From: Streptomyces sp. NBC_00091
GTDB taxonomy: Bacteria; Actinomycetota; Actinomycetes; Streptomycetales; Streptomycetaceae
Direction: 5' to 3'
Length of the DNA: 64,000 bases
NCBI RefSeq assembly: GCF_026343185.1
Contig: NZ_JAPEMA010000001.1
Coordinates: forward strand, 3,472,001 to 3,536,000
The notes beneath the pieces are model-generated. The model worked only from the letters and a program-made list of their open reading frames with translations. It searched no databases and was not told the DNA's origin. Positions 26,870-34,979 of the stretch are shown here, piece by piece. The translations under genes were made by a program, and so were the position numbers. Numbering within the stretch: the stretch's first letter is position 1; every line of letters begins with the position of its first letter.

Positions 26870-28167
26870 ACGGAGCGGGGAGCCAGTGCCCGCTTCGGCA
26901 GGACGGTCGCCTTCCACAGCCGGATCCCGGACCACACCGTGGCGTAGAGCAGGAGGCCGTTGCGCGCGCACAGCAGGACCGTGCCGAGCGTGCTGTTGGT
27001 GAGGATGTCCGAGCCGTACCAGACCGGGAAGATCAGCGTGGTCAGCGCGGTGGCGACCACCAGCAGCCAGGCGATCGGGCGCTGGGTGGTGTGCCGGGAG
27101 GTCAGGCAGACGGCCGCGAGGCCGAGCAGCCAGATCATGTACTGCGGGCTGATCACCCGGCTGGTGACGGTGAAGACCATGATGGCGCAGAGCGCGGCGT
27201 CGAAAGGCGTCGCGTTCGACCAGCGGTTGGCCCTGACCCGCCACAGCAGGAGCAGCAGGAAGCCGATCACGGTCAGGCCGAGCGAGGCCCGCGCGATGCT
27301 CGACACGTACGGGCCGACGTACTCGAAGGCCCCGTACTGGAAGTTGATCTTGCCGGGCCACAGGTCCACGAGGCGCAGCGCCATCAGCGCGCTGCCGCCG
27401 AGGGACTCGACCTGCACACCGCGGTCGCCCTGGTTGCCGAGGAAGCCGAGGGTGTCGCGGAACAGCGCGGCGAAGACGGCCAGCAGCGCGACGCAGGACA
27501 GCGCCGCCGCGACGAAGGCGTCCCGCGTGGACTTGCCGCGCGGGGTGCCGAGCAGGGTCAGCAGCGGCCACACCTTGACCATGGCGCCGATGCCGGCGAC
27601 GACGCCGCCGAGCCGGGGGCGGTAGCGCAGGCAGAGCAGCGAGCCGACGGCGAGCAGGGTGACCTGGACGTCGTAGCGGGCGAACGGGGTCGCCATCAGC
27701 ATCGGCAGCGTGAACAGCCACAGCGCGGCGCCGGCCATGCTGCCGTCGTTGCGGCGGGCGGCCCGCATCAGGCCGACGAGGATCACGGCGTCGCAGAGCA
27801 CCGTCAGGGCGACGAAGGCCTGGAAGTAGGTGAGGAAGGGGAGGAGGTCGGGCGAGAGGAAGATCGCCGCGGCCGCCGGGGGGTACTGCCACATGATGTC
27901 GTTCTGCGGCAGCGTCCAGGTGACGAGGACGTTGTACCAGTTGTGGTAGGTCGCGGTGACCTCGACCCGGACGACGTTCGAGCTGAAGAACTCGTTGACG
28001 AGCATCCAGAGCATCGCGGCACGGGACGCCAGCCAGAAGCCCGCGATGCCCAGCAGGGCTCCGCGTCCTCGCATGGCTGCTTCGAAGGATCCCCGCCGGT
28101 CACGCGTGGCGGGCGCCGCCGTCGCAGATGCGGTGGGGTTGGTCGGAGGGCTGCTGGTCGTGGTCAT
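26866..28167 (-). CDS. GT87-family polyprenol-dependent glycosyltransferase (membrane)
   Basis: 433 residues, about ten transmembrane helices, DUF2029/GT87 type like the mycobacterial PimE and arabinofuranosyl/mannosyl transferases. The first extracytoplasmic loop carries the acidic catalytic region (EVTATYHNWYN; NDIMWQYPPAAAA), and PFARYDVQ and SRVISPQYMIWLLGL are family-like. It should transfer a sugar from polyprenyl phosphate to an acceptor outside the membrane. ATG 28167 (MTTTSSPPTN) is plausible. Downstream it converges on the pseudo-dipeptidase (stops overlap by 3 nt). ManB, manC and a DPM-like GT2 in the window could provide its donor. Confidence 0.85.
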   Translation of the reverse strand: MTTTSSPPTNPTASATAAPATRDRRGSFEAAMRGRGALLGIAGFWLASRAAMLWMLVNEFFSSNVVRVEVTATYHNWYNVLVTWTLPQNDIMWQYPPAAAAIFLSPDLLPFLTYFQAFVALTVLCDAVILVGLMRAARRNDGSMAGAALWLFTLPMLMATPFARYDVQVTLLAVGSLLCLRYRPRLGGVVAGIGAMVKVWPLLTLLGTPRGKSTRDAFVAAALSCVALLAVFAALFRDTLGFLGNQGDRGVQVESLGGSALMALRLVDLWPGKINFQYGAFEYVGPYVSSIARASLGLTVIGFLLLLLWRVRANRWSNATPFDAALCAIMVFTVTSRVISPQYMIWLLGLAAVCLTSRHTTQRPIAWLLVVATALTTLIFPVWYGSDILTNSTLGTVLLCARNGLLLYATVWSGIRLWKATVLPKRALAPRSV

Positions 28168-28271
28168 CGGCGCGAAGTCTACCTATTCATTTATTCCACT
28201 TCTTTGACTGAGACCCATCAAAAGTGGGTATCGGTAAAGGCCCTGGCCAGCCCCCGAGCCCGCCATTTGCC

Positions 28272-28303
28272 TTACGCCTGAGGCCGCCCCATCGCCCGGT
28301 ACG
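28272..28303. repeat. Displaced duplicate of the ugd 3' end
   Basis: These 32 bases match 28402-28433, the last codons and stop of the dehydrogenase gene, with a single difference (A for C at the tenth base). Read leftward, the copy would encode YRAMGRPQA and a TAA stop but is out of any gene. The two copies flank the 83-bp family 2 repeat. Confidence 0.85.
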
Positions 28304-28304
28304 A

Positions 28305-28387
28305 CCTCTTTTCGACGCGGCCCTCGCGCCCCTCGGCGCCGGGGCGCCTCGGGGGCTTCGGGCCGCTGCGCCGGACTCCGCCCGTCG
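28305..28387 (-). repeat. 83-bp interspersed repeat (family 2, copy 2)
   Basis: Reverse-complement match, without gaps, to 5501-5583. It fills nearly all of the space between the true ugd 3' end (28402-28433) and its duplicate (28272-28303), as if it had been inserted with duplication of flanking sequence. It is GC-rich with internal dyads. Beyond the duplicate, 28168-28271 shows nothing but a relatively AT-rich promoter-side stretch for GT87. Confidence 0.7.
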
Positions 28388-28401
28388 GGGCTCGTGCGGC
28401 G

Positions 28402-29745
28402 TTACGCCTGCGGCCGCCCCATCGCCCGGTACGTCCAGCCGGCGGCCCGCCAGCGCGCCGGGTCCAGGGCGTTCCGGCCGTCGAGGATCAGGCGGTCGGT
28501 GACGACCTCGCCGAGCACCGCCGGGTCGAGGTCGCGGAACTCGCGCCACTCGGTGAGGTGCAGGACGACCTCGGCGCCGCGGGCCGCCGCGAGGGCGGAG
28601 TCGGCGTAGCCGAGGGTGGGGAAGACGCGGCGGGCGTTGTCCATGCCCTTGGGGTCGTAGACGGTGACCTGGCCGCCCTGGAGGTGGATCTGCCCGGCGA
28701 CGTTGAGGGCGGGGGAGTCGCGGACGTCGTCGGAGTCGGGCTTGAAGGTGGCGCCGAGCACGGCGACCCGCTTGCCGAGGAAGGAACCGCCGACCGCCTC
28801 CCGGGCCAGCTCGACCATGTGGCCGCGGCGGCGCATGTTGATGGAGTCGACCTCGCGCAGGAAGGTCAGGGCCTGGTCGGCGCCCAGCTCGCCGGCCCGG
28901 GCCATGAAGGCCCGGATGTCCTTGGGCAGGCAGCCGCCGCCGAAGCCGATCCCGGCGCGCAGGAACTTCGCGCCGATCCGCTCGTCGTAGCCGATGGCCT
29001 CCGCGAGCTTGACCACGTCGCCGCCCGCGGCCTCGCAGACCTCGGCCATCGCGTTGATGAAGGAGATCTTCGTCGCGAGGAAGGAATTGGCGGCCGTCTT
29101 GACCAGCTCGGAGGTCGGGAAGTCGGTGACCACCAGCGGGGTGCCCTCCGACATCGGGGTCTCGTACACCTCCCGCAGCAGTTTCTCGCCGCGCTCGCCC
29201 TGGACGCCGATGACGATCCGGTCCGGGTGCAGGGTGTCCTGCACGGCGAAGCCCTCGCGCAGGAACTCCGGGTTCCACGCCAGTTCCACGTCCTCGCCGG
29301 CCGGGGCCAGCGCGGTCAGCTTCGCCGCGAGCCGCTCCGCCGAGCCCACCGGCACCGTCGACTTGCCGACCACCAGCACCGGCCGGGTCAGGTGCGGGGC
29401 CAGGGACTCCATCGCGGAGTCCACGTACGACATGTCGCAGGCGTACTCACCGTGCTTCTGCGGGGTGTTCACACAGACGAAGTGGACGTCGCCGAAGGCG
29501 CCGACCTCCTCCCAGGAGGTGGTGAACCGCAGCCGGCCCGTGGAGCCGGGCAGCCCCGCGACGTGCGAGGACAGCAGTTCCTCCAGCCCGGGCTCGTACA
29601 TGGGGACCCGGCCGCCGGCCAGCATCTCGATCTTCTCCGGGACCACGTCCAGCCCGAGCACCTCGAAGCCCAGCTCGGCCATCGCGGCGGCGTGCGTCGC
29701 GCCGAGGTAGCCGGTGCCGATCACAGTGATCTTGAGGGGGGCCAT
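28402..29745 (-). CDS. UDP-glucose/GDP-mannose 6-dehydrogenase
   Basis: 447 residues, NAD-dependent two-step oxidation of a nucleotide sugar to its uronic acid (UDP-glucuronate most likely). N-terminal Rossmann fold (ITVIGTGYLGATHA), NTP at VCVNTPQ, KSTVPVGSAE, the central domain WNPEFLREG and TANSFLATKISFINAMAE-like segment, and catalytic Cys272 in GFGGGCLPKD. The C-terminal UDP-binding domain includes LGATFKPDSDDVRDSP. The ATG at 29745 has GGAG 5 nt upstream. It could feed an acidic cell-wall polymer made by the glycosyltransferase and LCP genes on the right. The last 32 bases are duplicated downstream. Confidence 0.9.
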   Translation of the reverse strand: MAPLKITVIGTGYLGATHAAAMAELGFEVLGLDVVPEKIEMLAGGRVPMYEPGLEELLSSHVAGLPGSTGRLRFTTSWEEVGAFGDVHFVCVNTPQKHGEYACDMSYVDSAMESLAPHLTRPVLVVGKSTVPVGSAERLAAKLTALAPAGEDVELAWNPEFLREGFAVQDTLHPDRIVIGVQGERGEKLLREVYETPMSEGTPLVVTDFPTSELVKTAANSFLATKISFINAMAEVCEAAGGDVVKLAEAIGYDERIGAKFLRAGIGFGGGCLPKDIRAFMARAGELGADQALTFLREVDSINMRRRGHMVELAREAVGGSFLGKRVAVLGATFKPDSDDVRDSPALNVAGQIHLQGGQVTVYDPKGMDNARRVFPTLGYADSALAAARGAEVVLHLTEWREFRDLDPAVLGEVVTDRLILDGRNALDPARWRAAGWTYRAMGRPQA

Positions 29746-29949
29746 GGGTGCTCCAGAGGTGCGGGGCCGTTTGCGGCCACCGAGCATAGCCGCGCCGCCG
29801 ACAGGGCACGTTCTCAGCTGTCACGCAGCTCACGTGCGCCGTACATATCGCTCCCGGGACGCCGGACACTAAGATTTCGGTTACTTAACGGTAGTTAGCA
29901 TCCACGCAGCGCGCACCAGCGTCAGCGTCACCTTGGGGAGTGAGAGATC

Positions 29950-31107
29950 TTGGCGGGTTCTGCCGACTTCGACCTGTACCGCCCGGCCGAGGAGCACGAC
30001 ATGCTCCGCGAGTCCGTCCGCTCGCTCGCCGAGGCGAAGATCCTGCCGTTCGCGGCAGCGGTCGACGAGGAGTCCCGCTTCCCGCAGGAGGCCCTCGACG
30101 CCCTGGTCGCCAACGACCTGCACGCCGTCCACGTGCCCGAGAACTACGGCGGCGCCGGCGCGGACGCCCTCGCCACCGTGATCGTGATCGAGGAGGTGGC
30201 CCGCGTGTGCGCCTCCTCCTCTCTTATCCCGGCCGTCAACAAGCTCGGCTCGCTCCCGGTGATCCTTTCCGGTTCCGAGGAGCTCAAGGCCAAGTACCTC
30301 GGCCCGCTGGCCAAGGGCGACGCGATGTTCTCGTACGCCCTCTCCGAGCCCGACGCGGGCTCCGACGCCGCCGGCATGAAGACCCGCGCCGTGCGCGACG
30401 GGGACTTCTGGGTCCTCAACGGCGTCAAGCGCTGGATCACCAACGCGGGCGTCTCCGACTACTACACGGTCATGGCCGTCACCGACCCGGAGAAGCGCTC
30501 CAAGGGCATCTCGGCCTTCGTGGTCGAGAAGTCCGACGAAGGCGTGTCCTTCGGCGCCCCGGAGAAGAAGCTCGGCATCAAGGGCTCGCCGACGCGCGAG
30601 GTCTACCTCGACAACGTCCGCATCCCCGCCGACCGCATGATCGGCGCCGAGGGCACCGGATTCGCCACCGCGATGAAGACCCTGGACCACACCCGCATCA
30701 CCATCGCGGCACAGGCGCTCGGCATCGCCCAGGGCGCCCTCGACTACGCCAAGGGCTACGTCCAGGAGCGCAAGCAGTTCGGCAAGCCGATCGGCGACTT
30801 CCAGGGCGTGCAGTTCATGCTCGCGGACATGGCCATGAAGATCGAGGCCGCCCGCCAGCTCACCTACGCCGCCGCCGCGAAGTCGGAGCGCGTGGACGCT
30901 GACCTCACCTTCTTCGGCGCCGCGGCCAAGTGCTTCGCCTCCGACGTCGCCATGGAGGTCACCACCGACGCCGTCCAGCTCCTGGGCGGCTACGGCTACA
31001 CGCGCGACTACCCGGTCGAGCGCATGATGCGCGACGCGAAGATCACGCAGATCTACGAGGGCACGAACCAGGTCCAGCGCATCGTGATGGCCAGGAACCT
31101 GCCGTAG
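29950..31107 (+). CDS. Acyl-CoA dehydrogenase
   Basis: FAD enzyme of 385 residues oxidising acyl-CoA to 2-enoyl-CoA. Motifs: MFSYALSEPDAGSDAAGM, WVLNGVKRWITNAG (FAD and substrate strands), ERKQFGKPI, QLLGGYGYTRDYPVERMMRDAK and the catalytic Glu in IYEGTNQVQR. The start is an unusual TTG at 29950. It is preferred because GGGGAG lies 9 nt upstream and the protein then begins LAGSADFDLYRPAEEHDM, the conserved N-terminus; the next ATG at codon 18 would cut into the first helix. The gene stands alone, divergent from ugd, and is closed by a very strong hairpin. Confidence 0.93.
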   Translation: MAGSADFDLYRPAEEHDMLRESVRSLAEAKILPFAAAVDEESRFPQEALDALVANDLHAVHVPENYGGAGADALATVIVIEEVARVCASSSLIPAVNKLGSLPVILSGSEELKAKYLGPLAKGDAMFSYALSEPDAGSDAAGMKTRAVRDGDFWVLNGVKRWITNAGVSDYYTVMAVTDPEKRSKGISAFVVEKSDEGVSFGAPEKKLGIKGSPTREVYLDNVRIPADRMIGAEGTGFATAMKTLDHTRITIAAQALGIAQGALDYAKGYVQERKQFGKPIGDFQGVQFMLADMAMKIEAARQLTYAAAAKSERVDADLTFFGAAAKCFASDVAMEVTTDAVQLLGGYGYTRDYPVERMMRDAKITQIYEGTNQVQRIVMARNLP

Positions 31108-31122
31108 TAGACGGGTGCTGAC

Positions 31123-31179
31123 CCTGCCCAACCGACAAGGCCCCCGGCATCACGCCGGGGGCCTTGTCGGTTGGGCAGG
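31123..31179 (+). terminator. Strong hairpin terminator after the acyl-CoA dehydrogenase gene
   Basis: A perfect 26-bp stem (31123-31148 with 31154-31179; base CCTGCCCAACC, top CCCCCGGC) and a 5-nt loop, beginning 15 bp after the stop codon. Confidence 0.93.
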
Positions 31180-31649
31180 ATCAGGCGACTTCGGCCCGCT
31201 CGGTGGGGTCGTCCGCGCCGGGGGTGTACGTGTGCCCCGAGTGCGTCCCGGACCTGCCGAGGCCGCCGGACCAGTTCGATCTCCGCGAAGCGGAGCGCTC
31301 CTTTGTAACGATTCCGATCCAGCGGGCGCGCGCGCCGGATGCTGGCGCCCCCAGGACGTGCCCGTTCCACCGTGGCGGGTGGGCGTCTTCGGGCGGGGCG
31401 GCGTCCGGTCCGTGGCCTGGAAGTGATCGGTGCAGTTCCGCTGCTGAGCATTGCGTCTTCGCCGTTGTATGGCGTATATCGCGCACGAGCGGAGGACGTG
31501 CGGGCCCCGGAGCGTCGGCATGGCGCGGAGCCGCCGTAACCGGAACGTTGCCGCAGGCGGCTCTGGCGGGCCGCCTGCGGCCTTCGCGCATTCCAGGATG
31601 GGCTAACTTTGAAGCTTCGCACGCCCGAACCGGTTGGGGAGAGACAAAA
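31180..31649. other. 470-bp gap upstream of manC
   Basis: No gene that I can defend. Short open frames exist on both strands (for example 31339-31539 plus) but without codon bias, ribosome site or recognisable product. CTCCGC/GCGGAG (31284-31298) forms a small hairpin followed by CTCCTTTG. Composition is more mixed than in the genes, so this may be a decayed gene or a long manC leader. Confidence 0.4.
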
Positions 31650-32732
31650 ATGACGGAAGCGATCCTGCTGGTCGGCGGGCAGGGGACGCGACTGCGCCCC
31701 GTGACGGTGAACACCCCCAAGCCGATGGTTCCGGCCGCGGGTGTCCCGTTCCTCGCCCACCAGATAGCCAGGGCCGCCGCCGCCGGTGTCACGCACATCG
31801 TGATGGCCACCTGCTACCTCGCCGAGGTCTTCGAGCCCTACTTCGGCGACGGATCGGACTTCGGCATCACCCTCGAGTACGTCGTCGAGGACGAGCCGCT
31901 GGGCACGGGCGGCGCCATCCGCAACGCCGCGCAGCGTCTGACCGGCGGCCCGGACTCCCCGGTCCTGGTCTTCAACGGCGACATCCTCACCGGCCTGGAC
32001 ATCGCGGGCCTGGTCGAGTCCCACCAGGCGGCCGACGCCGACGTCTCCCTGCACCTCGTGCGGGTCGAGGACCCGCGCGCCTTCGGCCTGGTCCCCACCG
32101 ACTCCGAGGGGCGGGTGCTGGCCTTCACCGAGAAGCCGCAGACCCCCGAGGAGATCATCACCGACCAGATCAACGCCGGCTGCTACGTCTTCCGCCGCAG
32201 CGTGATCGACTCCATCCCGGCCGGCCGATCGGTATCCGTCGAGCGCGAGACCTTCCCGGGCCTGCTCTCCTCCGGCGCCAAGCTCCACGGCGTCACCGAG
32301 GACACCTACTGGCTGGACCTCGGCAAGCCCGAGTCCTTCGTACAGGCCTCCGCCGACCTCGTGCGCGGCATCGTGGCCTCCCCGGCCGTACCCGGCCCCC
32401 GGGGCGAGGCCCTCGTGCTCCCCGGCGCCCAGGTGGCGGACGGCGCCAAGCTCTCGGGCGGTACCGTGGTGGGTGCCGGCGCCCGGATCGAATCGGGTGC
32501 TGTCGTCCAGGGCTCCATCGTGCTGGACGGCGCGATCCTCGGCGCGGACACGGTGGTGAGCGCCAGCCTCATCGGCGCAGGCGCCTCGGTCGGTTCGCGC
32601 ACGGTGGTGACGGGCGCGGTCATCGGCGACGGTGCCGTCGTCGGGGCTGACAACGAACTTCGCGCAGGGGTGCGGGTGTGGTGCGAGGCCGAGCTGCCCG
32701 ACGCCGCCGTCCGCTTCTCCTCCGACCGGTGA
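31650..32732 (+). CDS. manC: Mannose-1-phosphate guanylyltransferase-type nucleotidyltransferase
   Basis: 360 residues making a nucleotide sugar, most likely GDP-mannose. Signature GGQGTRLRPVT at the N-terminus, the KPMVPAAGVPFL loop, DEPLGTGGAI, FNGDILTGLD (metal Asp) and EKPQTPEEI. The C-terminal third (about 255-345) has left-handed beta-helix hexapeptides (GGTVVGAGARIESGAVV-type). The ATG at 31650 follows GGGGAGAG. The next gene is a DPM-like GT2 starting 23 bp later, which would use GDP-mannose. ManB is encoded at the right edge. From memory the S. coelicolor orthologue is one of several ManC candidates. A glucose-1-phosphate thymidylyltransferase role cannot be excluded by motifs alone. 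Confidence 0.87.
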   Translation: MTEAILLVGGQGTRLRPVTVNTPKPMVPAAGVPFLAHQIARAAAAGVTHIVMATCYLAEVFEPYFGDGSDFGITLEYVVEDEPLGTGGAIRNAAQRLTGGPDSPVLVFNGDILTGLDIAGLVESHQAADADVSLHLVRVEDPRAFGLVPTDSEGRVLAFTEKPQTPEEIITDQINAGCYVFRRSVIDSIPAGRSVSVERETFPGLLSSGAKLHGVTEDTYWLDLGKPESFVQASADLVRGIVASPAVPGPRGEALVLPGAQVADGAKLSGGTVVGAGARIESGAVVQGSIVLDGAILGADTVVSASLIGAGASVGSRTVVTGAVIGDGAVVGADNELRAGVRVWCEAELPDAAVRFSSDR

Positions 32733-32755
32733 CCAACTTCAGTGAGGCACAACCT

Positions 32756-33565
32756 GTGATAGGCGAGCAGCAGACTCCCCGCGCGACCGACGTCGCAACC
32801 ACGAAGCTCCCCGACACCTGGGCGGACACGCCGCTCACCGTGGTCATGCCCACGTACAACGAGGCGGGCAACCTGCCGGGCATGGTGGAGCTGCTCATGG
32901 GTCTCGACCAGCCGGGCCTGCGCCTGCTGATCGTCGACGACTCCTCGCCCGACGGCACCGGCAAGATCGCCGACGAGCTGGCCGAGGGCTTCCTCACCGA
33001 GGACGGCAAGCCGCGCATGTCGGTCCTGCACCGCACCGCCAAGGACGGCCTCGGCCGCGCCTACGCGGCCGGCATGGCCAAGGCCGTCGAGGACGGCGCC
33101 GAGTACGTGCTCCAGATGGACGCGGACGGCTCCCACCCGGCCGGCAAGATCGCCGAGATGCTGGGCGTGGCCCGCTCCACCGGCGCCGGTCTCGTCGTCG
33201 GCTCCCGCTACGTCCCGGGCGGCACCCTCTCCGACGCCTGGGGCGCGCACCGCAAGCTGCTCTCCCGCTGGGCCAACGCGTACGCGAGCACCATCCTGGG
33301 CACCCGCGTCCGCGACATCACGGGCGGCTTCAACCTGTGGAGCGCCTCCGCGCTGAAGGCGATCGACCTCGCGTCGATCGGCAGCGCCGGCTACAGCTTC
33401 CAGGTGGAGATGAAGTTCAAGGCCCTGCGCCGCGGCTTCCAGGTGATGGAGGTCCCGATCCACTTCGAGGACCGCACCGTCGGCGAGTCCAAGATGAACC
33501 TGGCCGTCCAGCTGGAGTCCATCGCCATGCCGTGGAAGCTCCGCGCCCGCGCCGGCAAGAAGTAG
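32756..33565 (+). CDS. Polyprenyl-phosphate mannosyltransferase-like GT2 (DPM1 family)
   Basis: 269 residues, GT-A fold. LTVVMPTYNEAGNLPGMVE begins the domain, DDSSPDGTG follows, and the metal-binding DAD lies in LQMDADGSHP. GSRYVPGG, DITGGFNLWS and VPIHFEDRTVGESKM are hallmarks of dolichol-phosphate mannose synthases. There is no membrane segment, as in the single-domain actinobacterial type. It should make polyprenyl-phosphate mannose for GT39 and GT87 enzymes. The GTG at 32756 is favoured since GAGG lies 8 nt upstream; GTG 32729, overlapping the manC stop, is in frame but has no ribosome site. Confidence 0.92.
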   Translation: MIGEQQTPRATDVATTKLPDTWADTPLTVVMPTYNEAGNLPGMVELLMGLDQPGLRLLIVDDSSPDGTGKIADELAEGFLTEDGKPRMSVLHRTAKDGLGRAYAAGMAKAVEDGAEYVLQMDADGSHPAGKIAEMLGVARSTGAGLVVGSRYVPGGTLSDAWGAHRKLLSRWANAYASTILGTRVRDITGGFNLWSASALKAIDLASIGSAGYSFQVEMKFKALRRGFQVMEVPIHFEDRTVGESKMNLAVQLESIAMPWKLRARAGKK

Positions 33566-33605
33566 TCGCGTACGAGCGCCAGTCGCGTACGCGAGCGGAA
33601 CAAGC

Positions 33606-33637
33606 GGAAGGGGCACCCCCTCGGGGGTGCCCCTTCC
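33606..33637. terminator. Bidirectional terminator between the DPM-like gene and an acyltransferase gene
   Basis: GGAAGGGGCACCCCC (33606-33620) pairs perfectly with 33623-33637. It sits between convergent genes and ends 5 bp from the acyltransferase stop. Confidence 0.9.
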
Positions 33638-33642
33638 GTCGT

Positions 33643-34803
33643 CTACGCGCCGCCGCGTCCGCCCCGCCCCGCCGGCCGGGACTCCAGGAACCGCTTCAGA
33701 CCGCGCGCCGCCGGCCGCTCCACGAACCGCTGGATCAGCCACGAGGCCAGCAGCATCACGGCCATCGCCGACAGCATCAGCGTCCACGGCGGGGCGTCCC
33801 GGCTCCACTGGTTCAGCAGGGTCACCCCGACCTGCTGGTGCAGCAGGTACAGCGGGTACGACATGGCGCCCGCGACCGACAGCCACCGCCAGTCGATCCG
33901 GTCCAGCCACCCCAGGGCCACCGCGGCCATCACCACGTAGCACAGGGTCACCACGAGCAGGCACATCTCCCAGGACAGCCGGTCGCCCTTGACGGTGTTC
34001 CACTGGACGATGTCGTTCAGCCAGCGCTGCATCAGCAGCCAGGAGAACACCAGCAGGGCCCACGGCTCGCCCGCGCGCGCCCCCTCACGGCGGATCAGGT
34101 AGAAGCAGATGCCGGAGACGAACAGCGGCGAGTAGCTCGGGTTCGCCAGCACGTGCAGGATCGGCAGCCCGGAGCTGGGGGCCAGCAGCGAGGCGACCGT
34201 CCAGACCCAGCAGAAGTTCAGCACCTTGCGGTACGTCAGACCGGTCCACGCGACCACGGCGAAGATCAGGTAGAAGCGGACCTCGGACCACAGCGTCCAG
34301 TACGACATGTCCAGCGGGGCGCTGCCCAGCGGGGTCTGCACCATCGTCAGGTTGGTGAGGATCTGGCTCAGCCCCGGCCCGGCGCCGCCGAAGGGCTTCC
34401 CGACCGTCAGCAGCACGCCCATGGTGACCAGTACGCAGAACCAGTACGCGGGCCCCAGCCGGATCACCCGGCTGCGCAGGTAACCGCCCAGCGGCCGCCC
34501 CCAGGCCGACATGCAGATGACGAAGCCGCTGATCATGAAGAACAGCTCCACGCCCATCCAGCTGTACCGGCCCACCATGGTCAGCCAGCCGAAGGCGTCA
34601 CGCCCCCACACTTCCTGCCGGGTGTAGTGGTGCACCAGCACCAGCACCGCCGCCAGGATGCGCAGCCCGTCCAGGACGCGCAGCCGGGGCCGTGCGGCGG
34701 CCGCAGCGTCCTGAGGCCGCCCCGGCAGGGACGGGAGCACAAGGGGACGGTCGCCGTCCTCCCGTCGGTCTGTGAGGACGCGCGGGGACGGATGCAGGGA
34801 CAT
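33643..34803 (-). CDS. Acyltransferase 3 family membrane protein
   Basis: 386 residues, about ten helices. The first helix starts at LRVLDGLRILAAVLVLVHHY, with the catalytic-type His; RYSWMGVELFFMISGFVICMS and SRVIRLGPAYW are the next family motifs, and a C-terminal YPLYLLHQ closes it. These enzymes move acetyl or succinyl groups onto extracytoplasmic sugars. The closest relative in the window is the acyltransferase at 37.1 kb (same FVICMS, SYPLYLLHQ/TYPVYLLHQ). ATG 34803 has GGAG 5 nt upstream. It is encoded downstream of an LCP gene on the same strand, consistent with decorating a wall polymer. Confidence 0.9.
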   Translation of the reverse strand: MSLHPSPRVLTDRREDGDRPLVLPSLPGRPQDAAAAARPRLRVLDGLRILAAVLVLVHHYTRQEVWGRDAFGWLTMVGRYSWMGVELFFMISGFVICMSAWGRPLGGYLRSRVIRLGPAYWFCVLVTMGVLLTVGKPFGGAGPGLSQILTNLTMVQTPLGSAPLDMSYWTLWSEVRFYLIFAVVAWTGLTYRKVLNFCWVWTVASLLAPSSGLPILHVLANPSYSPLFVSGICFYLIRREGARAGEPWALLVFSWLLMQRWLNDIVQWNTVKGDRLSWEMCLLVVTLCYVVMAAVALGWLDRIDWRWLSVAGAMSYPLYLLHQQVGVTLLNQWSRDAPPWTLMLSAMAVMLLASWLIQRFVERPAARGLKRFLESRPAGRGGRGGA

Positions 34804-34979
34804 GGACGCTCCACGGGCAGACGGACGCGTGCCCGAAATTTCAACGGCCGCGCCGGAACACGGGCCCCACGCGCTATCCCCCCGGCGTACGGGCCGCAAC
34901 AGTCTTACGAGAAAACCATCGCACTGTCCACAGCGCCGGGTTGGGCGAATGTCACGCCCTCACCCGTTCAGCGGCCTGA

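Noticed and set aside
26866..28167. Horizontal transfer of the envelope-glycan region
   Set aside because: Base composition and codon use match the neighbours, and there are no mobility genes. The genes look native to the core.
29880..29898. Possible TetR-type operator before the acyl-CoA dehydrogenase gene
   Set aside because: The stretch is AT-rich with TTAACG but its halves do not form a dyad longer than 3-4 bp.
31339..31539. 66-codon frame in the gap before manC
   Set aside because: No ribosome site, no third-position bias, Arg/Ala-rich product.
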